NCBI GenBank assembly: GCA_021777225.1
Contig: JAJYDQ010000013.1
Location: 1 to 63,435, forward strand
DNA: 63,435 bases
Source of the DNA: Deltaproteobacteria bacterium
GTDB taxonomy: Bacteria; Desulfobacterota; Desulfomonilia; Desulfomonilales; Desulfomonilaceae
Direction of reading: 5' to 3'
A program made the position numbers and the translations under genes. The notes beneath the pieces were generated by a model. It had not been told where the DNA came from. It ran no database searches and was given only the letters and a program-made list of their open reading frames with translations. Below, in pieces: positions 15,893 through 26,438 of this stretch (positions within the stretch are counted from its first letter, which is position 1; every line of letters starts with the position of its first letter).

Positions 15893-17677
15893 ATGCCTGA
15901 AACGAAGCTAAAATCCGAATTCAAGGATCTTTTTGATCTGGCCAAAACCAGAAAATATCTAACTTACGATGAAATTAACAAGCATATCCCTCCTGAGATG
16001 GTTGGGGAAGCACAAATCGATGAACTTCTTATGAAGATTGTAACAGAGTTTAATGTTGAACTGGTTCCCTTTGACAAGAAGATTCCAGTAACAGATCCTA
16101 AAGCTAGAGAGCTTGAAATTGAGAAACCTGAGGAAGAGGAAGATGACGAGGAAATCAAGGTCACCGAACCTGACACCGTGGTTCGAGGCAATGATCCCGT
16201 AAAGATGTATCTCCACGAAATGGGCGGTGTCTCGCTTCTTACGAGAGAAGGAGAAGTAGAAATAGCAAAAAGGATTGAACAGGGCGAACAACAGGTATTT
16301 AGTGTCATCATAGCCTGTCCTGTTACGATCAAGGAAGTTCTCGCCATTGGAGATAAACTTAAAAAGGGAGCGATTCGAGTAAAGGAAATAATCCGGGGTT
16401 TTGAAGATGAAGAAATGCCGGATGGTGACGATTCCTCAGTAGTTGAACGAATACTCAACCTGATACATGAATTAAAAGAGCTTGAAGCAAAGTATCAGGG
16501 GCTTGTCGCTATGCGAAGAAATCTCCCTAACCGCACCAAAACCGATGATATAGAGAGTCTCGATCTTGAGATGGAGAAAAGTAGGTCCGAGGTTATAACG
16601 TGCCTGAAAAACATTAATCTCAATAGTAATATGATCGATCATATTGCGGGCAAGCTTAAATTCCTGGTTCGTAAGCTTGAAACTGCCAGGGAGGAATTGA
16701 GGGCTGTTGAATACGAACTCAAAATGCCTTTGGACAAAGCTAGAAAAAACCTCACGTTTTGGAAGACGTTAGTTGATGATCGAAAGGCCCTCAAGAAGCA
16801 GACAAATCTCTCCCCACAGAAGGTATTGGATCTGGAAGGCAAAATTGAAAATGGGCTCCGAAAGATAAACAAACTCCAGACTGAGGCGGGAATGGACGAT
16901 TATCACCTCCGGGAAGCCTTGGCCCGTTGCCGGGAAGGTGAAAGGCTCGCCAGGAGGGCAAAGAGCGAACTGGTTCAGGCGAATCTTAGATTGGTCGTGA
17001 GCATAGCCAAGAAATACACCAACAGGGGCCTTCAGTTTCTTGATTTGATTCAAGAAGGAAACATTGGTCTCATGAAGGCTGTGGACAAATTTGAATACCA
17101 AAGGGGTTACAAATTCAGCACATACGCCACCTGGTGGATAAGACAGGCGATTACACGGGCAATTGCGGACCAGGCACGAACAATACGTATACCTGTTCAC
17201 ATGATTGAAACAATAAATAAATTGATTCGAACCTCTCGTTATCTTGTGCAGGAGTATGGAAGAGAACCTACGCCTGAAGAAATAGCCGAAAAAATGGAGT
17301 TTCCCCTCGAAAAGGTCCGTAAGGTCCTCAAGATAGCCAAAGAACCTATTTCCTTGGAAACACCTATTGGTGAAGAAGAAGATTCGCATCTTGGCGATTT
17401 TATAGAAGACAAGAAAATCTTGTCACCCTCAGACGCCGTTGTCGGAATGAGTCTTACGGAACAGACCCGAAAGGTCCTTGCGACTTTAACTCCGAGAGAG
17501 GAGAAGGTCCTTCGAATGCGTTTCGGAATAGGAGAACGAGCTGACCATACACTGGAAGAAGTGGGCCAGGATTTCGATGTTACTCGCGAGCGAATCAGGC
17601 AAATAGAAGCCAAAGCTCTCAAGAAATTGAGACACCCCTCTCGTAGTAAAAGACTACGACCATTCTTGGAGGGCTAA
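15893..17677 (+). CDS. rpoD: RNA polymerase primary sigma factor (sigma-70)
   Basis: A 594-aa housekeeping sigma factor. Region 1.1 lies at the N-terminus ([20 protein letters not shown]), followed by an acidic linker, region 1.2 with [21 protein letters not shown], a long non-conserved region, region 2 with [20 protein letters not shown] and the promoter-melting segment [18 protein letters not shown], region 3 ([13 protein letters not shown]) and the region 4 helix-turn-helix [24 protein letters not shown]. The ATG at 15893 is preferred over an in-frame TTG at 15869, since AAGGAG lies between them. It follows dnaG by about 80 bases. Confidence 0.97.
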   Translation: MPETKLKSEFKDLFDLAKTRKYLTYDEINKHIPPEMVGEAQIDELLMKIVTEFNVELVPFDKKIPVTDPKARELEIEKPEEEEDDEEIKVTEPDTVVRGNDPVKMYLHEMGGVSLLTREGEVEIAKRIEQGEQQVFSVIIACPVTIKEVLAIGDKLKKGAIRVKEIIRGFEDEEMPDGDDSSVVERILNLIHELKELEAKYQGLVAMRRNLPNRTKTDDIESLDLEMEKSRSEVITCLKNINLNSNMIDHIAGKLKFLVRKLETAREELRAVEYELKMPLDKARKNLTFWKTLVDDRKALKKQTNLSPQKVLDLEGKIENGLRKINKLQTEAGMDDYHLREALARCREGERLARRAKSELVQANLRLVVSIAKKYTNRGLQFLDLIQEGNIGLMKAVDKFEYQRGYKFSTYATWWIRQAITRAIADQARTIRIPVHMIETINKLIRTSRYLVQEYGREPTPEEIAEKMEFPLEKVRKVLKIAKEPISLETPIGEEEDSHLGDFIEDKKILSPSDAVVGMSLTEQTRKVLATLTPREEKVLRMRFGIGERADHTLEEVGQDFDVTRERIRQIEAKALKKLRHPSRSKRLRPFLEG

Positions 17678-17724
17678 TTTTCTTATATATCCCAGTCAGT
17701 TACGACACCCCAAACCCCGCCAAA

Positions 17725-19251
17725 ATGTCTTTGATTACGGTCTTTGCGTCCCTGGCGGTGTTCGTTGCCCTGAGTTTTCCAGGATTTGGCTTCGTAGGTA
17801 AGTGCTCGGCTGAACCGACAGACCCAGCCATTGAAACAAAGGTCCTGCGCGTCTTTATAACCAAGAAGGCCCCTTATTACCACAAACCGTGGAAAAGCCC
17901 TGATTTTACAAACGTCAAGGCAAGCGCCTTCTTCTTTAAGGACGACAAACTATTTCCAGGGCGTAAAGGCCTAATTTTGACCAATGCCCATGCTGTTTCA
18001 ATGGCCGAAAACATCAAGGTTTCAAACGGTCGTGAAAAAAGGCGCTACGATGTTGAGATAGTAGGGATTTGTAACTCAGCGGATTTTGCCGTACTCGAAA
18101 TGTCAGCCGCTGATTTGCAGGTTTATGAGTCTTTAAATGGTCCTATTAGGCCGTTGGAACTCGGTGATAGCGACACTCTAAGGGTTGGGGACAAAGTTCA
18201 GGGTTGGGGGTATCCCCTCGGTGGTGAGAGAATAAGTAAGTCTGAACAAGGGGAAATTAGCCGGATAGAGGTCAAGAGATACGTCTATTCCCATGAACTA
18301 TGGCTCATGGCTCAGGCTTCCTTGCAACAAAACCAGGGCAATTCCGGGGGCCCTGTTCTTAAAGACGGGAAGGTAGTTGGCGTTGCGTTCCAGGGGGTTA
18401 GAACAGGAGATAGGATCAATTATTTTATTCCGATAAATGTTTTCAAACATCTTGTTCCGGTCCTGGGTAAGCAGCAACTAATTCCAACATGGCGATACGC
18501 CATTCAATTCATGTTTCCGAGACTTAAGGACTATTTTCACATGGACGCCAACCAGGGTGGTGTTTTGCTTAATTTTGTTATTCCTGATGGAGGGCCGTAC
18601 ACATTTGGTTTAAGGTCTGGTGACATAATCACTGAAATCGACGGTTTCAAAATAGACAATTATGGGGAAGTTTATTTCAAGCCGCTCGCTCAACGTCTCT
18701 ATTTTTCAGAGATTCTAAACAGAAAGCTCGTGGGAGATCCTTTAAAGATAAGGGTCCTTCGTAATGGAGAGAAGATCGATATTTCCGGAAAAGTCACCCC
18801 AGGTTTACCCCGTCTTGTGCCAAAGACTTTTGATGTGGCCAATTATTTCATTTTTGGAGGAGTGGGGTTTGTAGAGTTGACCTTGAATTGCATAGAAAAC
18901 CTGGGTCAATCAGGGGAGACGCTTAGAGCAAGATATGCGGAACGTTTTCCGGAGAGGCCTTATCAGAAGATAGTCATAATTTCCGAAATCTTTCCTGATT
19001 ATGGGCTGGTGGATTCGGCAAGCTTCTTGAATAGGGTAATGAAACTAGGGGATGCGGATGTAGTAAACATTCAGCAACTTTATGATACGATCCGTGCGCT
19101 GGTAGCCAAAGGAGAAAAAAGGATTCTTCTTAAAATATGGCCTAATATGACCTTACCTCTTGACCTTACAACCGCTGCAGAGCTTGACCGTAATATAAAA
19201 GAAAAGTATGGCATTCTGTATATGAAAACGCCCGGGGGATTCAAGGACTGA
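17725..19251 (+). CDS. exported trypsin-like serine protease with PDZ domain (Deg-like)
   Basis: A 508-aa protein with an N-terminal signal peptide (residues 1-29). The catalytic triad is intact: H89 in ILTNAHAV, D120 in NSADFAVLEM and S207 in NQGNSGGPV. A PDZ-like region follows (SGDIITEIDGFKIDNYGEV, about residues 300-380) and then a second C-terminal module (NRVMKLGDADVVNIQQLYDTIR) that resembles another PDZ. The spacing and the GWGYPLGGERIS segment are closer to plant Deg9/Deg2-type proteases than to E. coli DegP; this is from memory. Expected role: periplasmic protein quality control. It overlaps the kinase gene on the opposite strand by 11 bases at the 3' ends. Confidence 0.88.
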   Translation: MSLITVFASLAVFVALSFPGFGFVGKCSAEPTDPAIETKVLRVFITKKAPYYHKPWKSPDFTNVKASAFFFKDDKLFPGRKGLILTNAHAVSMAENIKVSNGREKRRYDVEIVGICNSADFAVLEMSAADLQVYESLNGPIRPLELGDSDTLRVGDKVQGWGYPLGGERISKSEQGEISRIEVKRYVYSHELWLMAQASLQQNQGNSGGPVLKDGKVVGVAFQGVRTGDRINYFIPINVFKHLVPVLGKQQLIPTWRYAIQFMFPRLKDYFHMDANQGGVLLNFVIPDGGPYTFGLRSGDIITEIDGFKIDNYGEVYFKPLAQRLYFSEILNRKLVGDPLKIRVLRNGEKIDISGKVTPGLPRLVPKTFDVANYFIFGGVGFVELTLNCIENLGQSGETLRARYAERFPERPYQKIVIISEIFPDYGLVDSASFLNRVMKLGDADVVNIQQLYDTIRALVAKGEKRILLKIWPNMTLPLDLTTAAELDRNIKEKYGILYMKTPGGFKD

Positions 19252-22200
19252 CAGTTTCTGAAGCATTAGTTTCGACAGAAACTCCGGCATAAATATCTAT
19301 CTTTTGGAAGAGTTCCTGGATGTTGACCGGCTTGGAAATGTAATCATCCATTCCCGCTTCCAAACACCTGCCTCTATCCTCCGTGAGCGCGTGGGCCGTC
19401 ATGGCTATTATGGGAATATGGCGACCAGTTAGTTTCTCAGTGTTTCTTATGTGTCGCGTAGCCTCATAGCCGTCCAGTTCCGGCATGGAAACATCCATTA
19501 GGATCAGGTCAAATTTCTCATTTTCCATCAGATCCAGGACTTCATTTCCATTTTCAGCGCACTTGACTATATGTCCAGACTTTTCAAGGAGTCTTACGGC
19601 AAAGGTCCTGTTTATGGGGTTGTCTTCAGCAAGCAGAATTTTTACTTTATGTCGAACAGATAAGTCTGTCTCTTTTTGATCTTCCAGCAATACTGCCGTA
19701 TCTAGTTCGCTCTTGTCACCCAAAATAGTCAGAAGACATGTCAGAAGTTCAGATTGTTTAACAGGTTTTACCAACCACGCGTCAAGTCCAAATTTTTCCC
19801 GTTCTTTAGTGTCTACCACTTGAGATGCTGAGGACAGCATGACCAGCTTGGTTTTGTTCAATTGAGGGGAACTCTTGATTATGGAGGCCAACTGGAATCC
19901 GTCCATTTCCGGCATCATGCAGTCAATCAGCGCCAATGAAAATGGAGCGCTCTTTGATGCGAATTTTTTCATAATTTCTATGGCTTCAAATCCACTTTGG
20001 GCCAACGCTGTGCTCATTCCCCAATTTGACAATTGACCATTCAGGATTTTTCGATTGGTGAGGTTATCATCCACGACGATGACTCTGGTTCCTTGAAGCG
20101 CCTCCATCGAGGCTAGTTCGTGGCCAGGAATCATTGCTTGTGAAACATCAAGTTGAACAGTGAAATGAAATTTACTTCCTTGACCGAGCTTACTGTCGAC
20201 CCATATCTGGCCACCCATAATTTCTACAAGCCGTGACGAAATGGATAACCCAAGACCAGTCCCTCCGTATCGTCTTGTAGTCGATGTGTCAGCCTGATCA
20301 AAAGGCTGGAAAATCTTCTCAATCTTTTCCTGGGAAATACCTATCCCACTGTCTGAAACACAAAAATGGATCGTGACCCGGTTACCTTCTGTGTTCCACA
20401 ATTCCGCGCCGACTACAATTTCTCCAGAATCGGTAAACTTGATAGCGTTCCCCACCAGATTAACGATGATTTGTCGTATTCGAACTGGGTCTCCGCAAAG
20501 GTTGTCCGGAACATTATCGGCTACCTCAAACAGTAGCTCAAGTCCTTTTGCCTCAGCTTGTAGCGCCAGCGCGCGCATCGTATCAGCCAGGATGTCCCTG
20601 AATTCAAAATCAACACGATCGATCTCCAGTTTGCCGGCCTCAATCTTTGAGAAATCCAGGATATCATTGATAAGCTTTAACAGGAGTTCAGATGAAGACT
20701 TGACAGTACATAGATAATCCTTCTGTTCGGAGTTCAAATTTGTTTCCAGGGCCAGTTGGGTCATACCGATGATGCCGTTCATGGGAGTTCTTATCTCATG
20801 GCTCATATTCGCAAGAAATTCACTCTTAGCTTTAGACGCCTGCTCAGCTCGCTCTCTGGCGCCTATCAGTTCTTGTTCAAACCGTTTGCGTTCACTAATA
20901 TCTCGTATAATCCCAAGAAGCATTTTTTTTTGGCCGAGCCTGATCTCACTTATTGACAACTCAACAGGGAAAGTCGAACCATCCTTGCGTCGAGCTGTAA
21001 TTTCAGTCTTTTGAGAAAAAGGCTTAGGAGCTTCATTAATTAAGACCTTGGTTACGAAGTCGTCGAAGCCGGACGCGTGAGGTTCGGGCATAAGAATTCG
21101 AGCGTTTTGGCCGAAAACTTCATCTCGTGAAAACCCAAAAATACTCTCTGCCGAAGGGTTAAAGGTCTCGATACGGCCCTGAACGTCTACGGTTATAATT
21201 GCGTCAAGCGCATTATGGACGACGGACCTGAGACGAATCTCACTGCGTCTCAATTCCATTTCGGTTTTTTTTCGCTCTGTCACATCTTCTATAACAGTCA
21301 CTGCGCCAGTAATAGCTCCATGTTCAACGATAGGAGCGGAAGTCAAGAAAACCAGAAAATTCTCCCCGGTACTAAGAATTTTCAGGTTTGCCTCTTCTGA
21401 AACCTTGATACCCTTTTCCATAGCCGCCAACGCAGTGTCCTGCTCAATTACCGATGAACCATCTTGATCATGTTGAATTTGGACGAAAGCATCCAATTTT
21501 TTCCCCAGTATTTGGGCCGCCGTATTTGCCATGAGGCTTTCCGCCGCAGGATTCAAAAACGTTATTACGCCCGAACGATCGACTACATAAAGGGCCTCAG
21601 CCATATTGTCGGTTATATTCTGGAGACGATAGGTCTGTTTTTCGATTTGCCTATTTTGCTCCGCCAACTTTTCCCGGCTCCGCTCACTAACGAAAATTAA
21701 TGCGAAAGTAGCCAACAGGAATAGTGAGAAAGCTAACGATTTTAAGATGAGGTCCCGCCGACGTGAGGCAAAGCCGGGGTCTTTTACCATTGCGAAAATG
21801 TAAGCGGCCTGTTTACCATCAATATTGAATACAGGCAAAAATGTCACAACATAGTCTTGGTTATAAGCGGTTATGCCAACACAAAATGATTTTCCCCGAG
21901 CAATGAGCAAGCCTGCTTGTCTCTTAATCTGATCAATTAATCTCCCTGTAGCTTTATGGCTCAATCCCAAATGTTTGGAGAAAGGAACCGATTCACTCTC
22001 TGTAGGTCCATGTACATAATCGTTGCTTAGTTCGGATACCGAATATTTCTTGGCTTCATCTGGGAAAACCGTTTTGTCAAAAATCTGTTTCTTAATCAGG
22101 AAAGAAAATGTTTCCGGAGCGTAAAGCTTTTCCATCGAACTTCTCAGAGCTTCGAATGAAACACCTAGTTCAACGCTTCCGATGTGCATTCCCTGAAAAT

Positions 22201-22720
22201 TAAGCGGAAAAACGTACCTGAATCCTGGACCGCCAGGACCTTCTTCAAACCCTTCGACTTTAACCTTGGTCGTGTTAACAAATCTTATTGATGGTCGAGT
22301 TTTAAAAAGATTGTCTCCGAATTTGGAAGGTATGTGAAATCGGATCAGGCTCTCCCCGTTGGGGAGCTGAAAATGCAGTTGCCGAAAATTCCTGTCTGCA
22401 AGTCTTTGATAAGTGTCGTTGAGTTTTGCAAACAACTGTCCGCGAACTATGGCTTTTATCTGTCTATTCTTGGCGTCGTTCGCTTTGTTGACAAGTGAAA
22501 GCACATCCGGCTGATCTAAAACCTCTTCAAAGATTGTGTTTGTGAGTAAGCTGTAAGATTTCAGAGTAGCATGGTATTGATTTTGCAAGAATTGTATTCG
22601 AGAACTTTCGAAATTCGAAATACGATTATCATAATCTCGATAGATCAGCAGAAGTCCAACGATCTCCAGAAATATGAAAAGTGGAGCTATAAATCTTGTT
22701 GAGACTAGGGTTTTAAACAT
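19241..22720 (-). CDS. hybrid sensor histidine kinase with two receiver domains
   Basis: An 1159-aa membrane sensor. TM1 is at about 12-27, then an extracytoplasmic sensor region of roughly 290 residues (Cache-like, inferred), TM2 at about 327-345, PAS near 365-485, PAS near 495-612, the HisKA dimerisation domain with H641 in NMSHEIRTPMNG, and HATPase_c with the N box NLVGNAIKFT (751-762), DSGIGI and GGTGLGLSIS. Two receiver domains follow: REC1 has D933 and K985; REC2 has D1076 and K1130. No HPt domain is present, so any onward phosphorelay needs a separate HPt protein. It is an orphan kinase: no response regulator gene is adjacent. The input signal is unknown. Confidence 0.94.
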   Translation of the reverse strand: MFKTLVSTRFIAPLFIFLEIVGLLLIYRDYDNRISNFESSRIQFLQNQYHATLKSYSLLTNTIFEEVLDQPDVLSLVNKANDAKNRQIKAIVRGQLFAKLNDTYQRLADRNFRQLHFQLPNGESLIRFHIPSKFGDNLFKTRPSIRFVNTTKVKVEGFEEGPGGPGFRYVFPLNFQGMHIGSVELGVSFEALRSSMEKLYAPETFSFLIKKQIFDKTVFPDEAKKYSVSELSNDYVHGPTESESVPFSKHLGLSHKATGRLIDQIKRQAGLLIARGKSFCVGITAYNQDYVVTFLPVFNIDGKQAAYIFAMVKDPGFASRRRDLILKSLAFSLFLLATFALIFVSERSREKLAEQNRQIEKQTYRLQNITDNMAEALYVVDRSGVITFLNPAAESLMANTAAQILGKKLDAFVQIQHDQDGSSVIEQDTALAAMEKGIKVSEEANLKILSTGENFLVFLTSAPIVEHGAITGAVTVIEDVTERKKTEMELRRSEIRLRSVVHNALDAIITVDVQGRIETFNPSAESIFGFSRDEVFGQNARILMPEPHASGFDDFVTKVLINEAPKPFSQKTEITARRKDGSTFPVELSISEIRLGQKKMLLGIIRDISERKRFEQELIGARERAEQASKAKSEFLANMSHEIRTPMNGIIGMTQLALETNLNSEQKDYLCTVKSSSELLLKLINDILDFSKIEAGKLEIDRVDFEFRDILADTMRALALQAEAKGLELLFEVADNVPDNLCGDPVRIRQIIVNLVGNAIKFTDSGEIVVGAELWNTEGNRVTIHFCVSDSGIGISQEKIEKIFQPFDQADTSTTRRYGGTGLGLSISSRLVEIMGGQIWVDSKLGQGSKFHFTVQLDVSQAMIPGHELASMEALQGTRVIVVDDNLTNRKILNGQLSNWGMSTALAQSGFEAIEIMKKFASKSAPFSLALIDCMMPEMDGFQLASIIKSSPQLNKTKLVMLSSASQVVDTKEREKFGLDAWLVKPVKQSELLTCLLTILGDKSELDTAVLLEDQKETDLSVRHKVKILLAEDNPINRTFAVRLLEKSGHIVKCAENGNEVLDLMENEKFDLILMDVSMPELDGYEATRHIRNTEKLTGRHIPIIAMTAHALTEDRGRCLEAGMDDYISKPVNIQELFQKIDIYAGVSVETNASETVSP

Positions 22721-22817
22721 ATCGCATCGATTATATCTGGAATGTAGAACAGTCGAGAGCTAGTTTTTAACGAGAAAAGGGCCCTCAATCCAAAATAACA
22801 AAAAGCCCGAAGTCACT

Positions 22818-25769
22818 TTATTTATGATCATCAGGCGCCAACAATTCGTCTTTCCATGAAACGGGTATCCTCAGGGTTCGACCATCCTTTCGCTGATACA
22901 GGAGATAACCATTTTCGACCCCAAACTGATACAGGTCTCTTGTAATTGCAACGTCGTCTCGACAGTATTTTTCGAGCAAATCAAAGCGTCCCTGTCGAAA
23001 CCAAGCGGGCGCATCAGTTCCACTTCCACTTTTGTTTCTACCCAAAGTGAATTGCGCCAGATGATTAAGACTCAAACGATGTCCTATCTTCTTTTGAATT
23101 TCCAAAAGAATATCCAGGTTGCGACCGGTGCGAAGGTTTTCTTTGGTGTATGCGGTAAGGACTTCGTAATCAAACTTTATGTGATTAAACCCCACGACCA
23201 TATTAGCGCTTTTCAGCAAGCTCACAAGTTCATCTACCTTTTCTTCAGTGAAACAACGGAACCCATTGATATCCGAATAGGTTACCGCAATAGAAAGCCC
23301 CATCTTAGCGACATTATTCCAGCCGCCAACGTCATTGGACAACTTCTGTGTTTCAAGGTCAAAGAAAATTATTTCCGTGGAAGTGCTGTTATTCGGGGGC
23401 ATTTCGAGTTCCTTTATCTGGTTAAAGGTCTGTTCTTTGGTGATTTCAATTACATTGTTCTTTTGGGTAGCTGACGCTTTAACTCGCTTTTCTTTAGGTC
23501 TCTTTGTGAGCTTTTCCCGGGAATTCGACAAAAGTTCAGGGTGGAGAAGATATTCCAGGATCTTTATACAGGCCTGTTTATCCAAAGGTTTGTTGCCGGA
23601 TCCACATTTGGGCGAGTGTATGCAGGACGGGCAGCCTATTTCACACTCGCAGTTTCTTACTAGATTCAACGTAGTTTTTAAAAGCTCTTCGAGAACATCA
23701 AAAACACGGCTCGAAAGCCCCACGCCACCAGGATGACCATCATATATGAACACCGCGGCCCTGCATACCTGTTCATGCTCAGGACAACTTATACCACCAA
23801 TGTCATCACGTTCACACAGAGCGAACAGCGGGAACATCGAAATCGCCGCGTGTTCCATGGCATGTATGCCACCCATGAAATGCAGGTTGGCTTTGATTAT
23901 GGCCTGTTTAACCTGATCAGGAATTTCTATCCATAACCCTATGGTATCAAATGTAAGACTAGGCAAATGCAGGTCCATTACACCTATCAATTCCTGACCG
24001 CTGGTTCGGCGCTTTTCATATCCGGTTATTCTCTCCGTAACCCGGAGTTTGGCTTCGCGAGCCATAAATCCAGGGAACTCTCTGGAACGCAAAGGCGCTC
24101 CCAATATTTTTGTGTCCTTTTCTGATACGCATTTTGTGTAATAGCTAACAGAGCAAGGGCTCACAAATACATTATGTCTTTCAAGATCAAGCTTTTTTAC
24201 AACGTATTGTTTGGTTCTGTGTAAATAAATCGCGCCTTCGTGACATTCATGAAACGCTCTGGCGCCCGACGATCCCCCTATAGGCTTTTGCCCTCCTTCT
24301 AGGAATATTGAGTAAGAACTGCCGACATTACGGAGATCTACACCCCTGTGAGGTCTAGGGTTTACAGAATTCAATATTCCATCGGGCGATCTATAAAGGA
24401 CGCCTGCCGCCAGCAAATCCTCCGTAGCCGATTGAGCTTCTTTGGTCCTAATCCATGCTTCTGAGCTATCTATGGGTAATTCCGCGGCGGCGCAAGGTAT
24501 GTGCCTCTTTAGAACTTCAATATTTAGCGGATCCAGTGTCGCTTCTTCAAATTTACGAGCGAAAAAATCTGTTGGATTATGGACAAAATATTGATCAAGA
24601 GCGTCCTGGCCAGCGATCATAACTATCGCGCTGGGACGCCCCTGCCGCCCAACTCGACCACCACGCTGCCAGGTATTAACAATAGTCCCAGGGTATCCTA
24701 CCAGTATACACAGGTCCAAGCCTCCAACATCTATCCCCATCTCCAAGGCTGAAGTCGAGATTACTCCATCAAGCTGTCCCGAAAAAAGTTTAGCTTCAAT
24801 CTCACGACGCTCCTCTGGCAAAAATCCTGCTCTATAGGAACTTATCCGGTTCCTTAATTGAGGAGCTTCATTTAAAGCCCATAGCGTTATCAGCTCAGTA
24901 ATTTTTCGGGCCCGCGTGAAAACTATTGTCTTGAGTCCCGATTTAAGGGCCCTCACGAAAAGTGAAGAAGCTACCGTATATGGACTTACGACCGGATTTA
25001 GAAAAACGAAATGTCTGAGCGGATTCGGCGCCCCGGATTTGTCAACTACGGAAACATCTTCATCAATTAAAGTGGAAACAAATTTTCCAGGATTACCGAT
25101 AGTGGCGGAGCAGGAAACAAACTGCGGCCTGTTCCCATACAAACCGCAAACTCTCTTTGTCCTGAGCAGTACCTGAGAAACATGACTGCCGAAGATCCCC
25201 TTATATGTGTGAACTTCGTCCAGAACAATCAGAGAAAGCCTCTTAAAAAAATCTCGCCACGTATCATGAAAAGCCAGCAAACCTAAATGAAGCATGTCGG
25301 GATTTGTTATCAAAACCCGGGGAGGATGATTTCTAATTTTCTTTCGTTCCGAATCGGGCGTGTCACCGTCATAAACTCCAGCGCTCAAAACAGTCTTGGA
25401 GGAAAGGTTCAAGAAAGAATCAAGTTGATCACGTTCAAGGGCCTTAAGGGGGAACAACATAAGTACATGCGATAGTGGGTCCCTAACGAGGCGGTCGATT
25501 GCAGGGATTTGGTAACAGAGGGTCTTGCCGCTTGAAGTGCTTGTGGACAGGGCTACGTTCTTGCCCTTCAGGGCCTCTGAGACGGCCTCTGCCTGATGAG
25601 AATAAAGATAACGTATATTCCTCGATTTTACCATGTCCCTTACAACGGCATGGACTTGAGGGGGCAAATCTTTGAAGGCAGGTTTTCTCTCAGGCAACAG
25701 TTCATGGTGAATTACTTGCCAGTTGGTTCCAGCCTGCGTTTCCAACCATTCTAAAAAATCAGAAACCAA
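22818..25769 (-). CDS. DEAD/DEAH helicase with zinc-binding C-domain fused to a DEDD-type 3'-5' exonuclease
   Basis: A 983-aa protein. Residues about 50-500 are an SF2 helicase: Walker A STSSGKT at 77-83, DEVH at 184-187, SCSATIGN, and the C-terminal motif VGRQGRPS. Residues about 540-730 resemble the MrfA (DUF1998) domain, with a Cys cluster CECEIGCPSCIHSPKCGSGN near 705-727. Residues about 795-960 form an RNase H-like exonuclease with FDLET, GFNHIKFDYEVL and YCRDDVAITRDLY (DEDDy pattern). In Bacillus the equivalents are the separate MrfA helicase and MrfB exonuclease of a mitomycin-C lesion repair pathway; here they appear joined in one chain. The start is a TTG at 25769, the best in-frame choice, moderately certain. 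Confidence 0.88.
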   Translation of the reverse strand: MVSDFLEWLETQAGTNWQVIHHELLPERKPAFKDLPPQVHAVVRDMVKSRNIRYLYSHQAEAVSEALKGKNVALSTSTSSGKTLCYQIPAIDRLVRDPLSHVLMLFPLKALERDQLDSFLNLSSKTVLSAGVYDGDTPDSERKKIRNHPPRVLITNPDMLHLGLLAFHDTWRDFFKRLSLIVLDEVHTYKGIFGSHVSQVLLRTKRVCGLYGNRPQFVSCSATIGNPGKFVSTLIDEDVSVVDKSGAPNPLRHFVFLNPVVSPYTVASSLFVRALKSGLKTIVFTRARKITELITLWALNEAPQLRNRISSYRAGFLPEERREIEAKLFSGQLDGVISTSALEMGIDVGGLDLCILVGYPGTIVNTWQRGGRVGRQGRPSAIVMIAGQDALDQYFVHNPTDFFARKFEEATLDPLNIEVLKRHIPCAAAELPIDSSEAWIRTKEAQSATEDLLAAGVLYRSPDGILNSVNPRPHRGVDLRNVGSSYSIFLEGGQKPIGGSSGARAFHECHEGAIYLHRTKQYVVKKLDLERHNVFVSPCSVSYYTKCVSEKDTKILGAPLRSREFPGFMAREAKLRVTERITGYEKRRTSGQELIGVMDLHLPSLTFDTIGLWIEIPDQVKQAIIKANLHFMGGIHAMEHAAISMFPLFALCERDDIGGISCPEHEQVCRAAVFIYDGHPGGVGLSSRVFDVLEELLKTTLNLVRNCECEIGCPSCIHSPKCGSGNKPLDKQACIKILEYLLHPELLSNSREKLTKRPKEKRVKASATQKNNVIEITKEQTFNQIKELEMPPNNSTSTEIIFFDLETQKLSNDVGGWNNVAKMGLSIAVTYSDINGFRCFTEEKVDELVSLLKSANMVVGFNHIKFDYEVLTAYTKENLRTGRNLDILLEIQKKIGHRLSLNHLAQFTLGRNKSGSGTDAPAWFRQGRFDLLEKYCRDDVAITRDLYQFGVENGYLLYQRKDGRTLRIPVSWKDELLAPDDHK

Positions 25770-25809
25770 GGTGATATTCCGGGAATTGTTGTTCGATCAA
25801 AGTTGCTGG

Positions 25810-26292
25810 TCATTGAATCCTTTCCATGTCCCAATCCGGGAAGATCAGCATCTGGCCAACGATGAAAGCTTCATCCCCCTCGACGATGTCATGAAAATCC
25901 TTTATTAAACCAAATTTGTCCCTGGTATATTTCTGAATGACAATATAAGGTTGACCTCCCTGTATCGAAGTCGCCAGAACCAGAGCGTCTTCACCGGAGC
26001 CTGTTCGGCAATCGATTATAGTCGAATTGGTAATTGTGGTAACTGCGAACGCGTGTCTCTTGAGGGCCTCTTTCTTTACGTATTCTACACATTCTTTTTT
26101 CTGCTGATTATTTTCAAACGGTAGGAGTATCGGCAACAGTCCGGACATTGTATGCAGGATCGCTGTAGGGGTATGAGCCCCCGATGTTTCAAGTGTCTGT
26201 CGCGCTATTGGAGCCATTTTACGGACAGATTCCATAACCATATCGGTAACAGCCACAATGACGGTGGACATGGTAACTGTTTCATTATTCAT
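25810..26292 (-). CDS. conserved-looking hypothetical protein
   Basis: A 160-aa protein with alternating hydrophobic and polar segments and no signal peptide. Its order is an N-terminal helix region (VTDMVMESVRKMAPIARQTLETSG), a leucine-rich segment (AILHTMSGLLPILLPF), then a beta-rich half (AFAVTTITNSTIIDCRTGSGEDALVLATSIQGGQPYIVIQKYTR) ending in DWDMERIQ. Small alpha+beta folds with this profile occur among sensors, but I cannot name a family. A downstream Met (MSTVIV) is an alternative start. It lies between moeA and the helicase on the same strand; co-transcription is possible, 147 bases after moeA. Confidence 0.55.
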   Translation of the reverse strand: MNNETVTMSTVIVAVTDMVMESVRKMAPIARQTLETSGAHTPTAILHTMSGLLPILLPFENNQQKKECVEYVKKEALKRHAFAVTTITNSTIIDCRTGSGEDALVLATSIQGGQPYIVIQKYTRDKFGLIKDFHDIVEGDEAFIVGQMLIFPDWDMERIQ

Positions 26293-26438
26293 GGCGGTGA
26301 AACTCCAAATTCGTGGAGAAAGCCGTTAACCGGGTGTTCAGGAGATTCAGTGTCCTATTTAATGGTTGAATAAATCAACCAATGGAATAAAGCAAGAAGC
26401 CATTGGAAATTTCGACATATTTTAGGCAAAAAGAGGTA

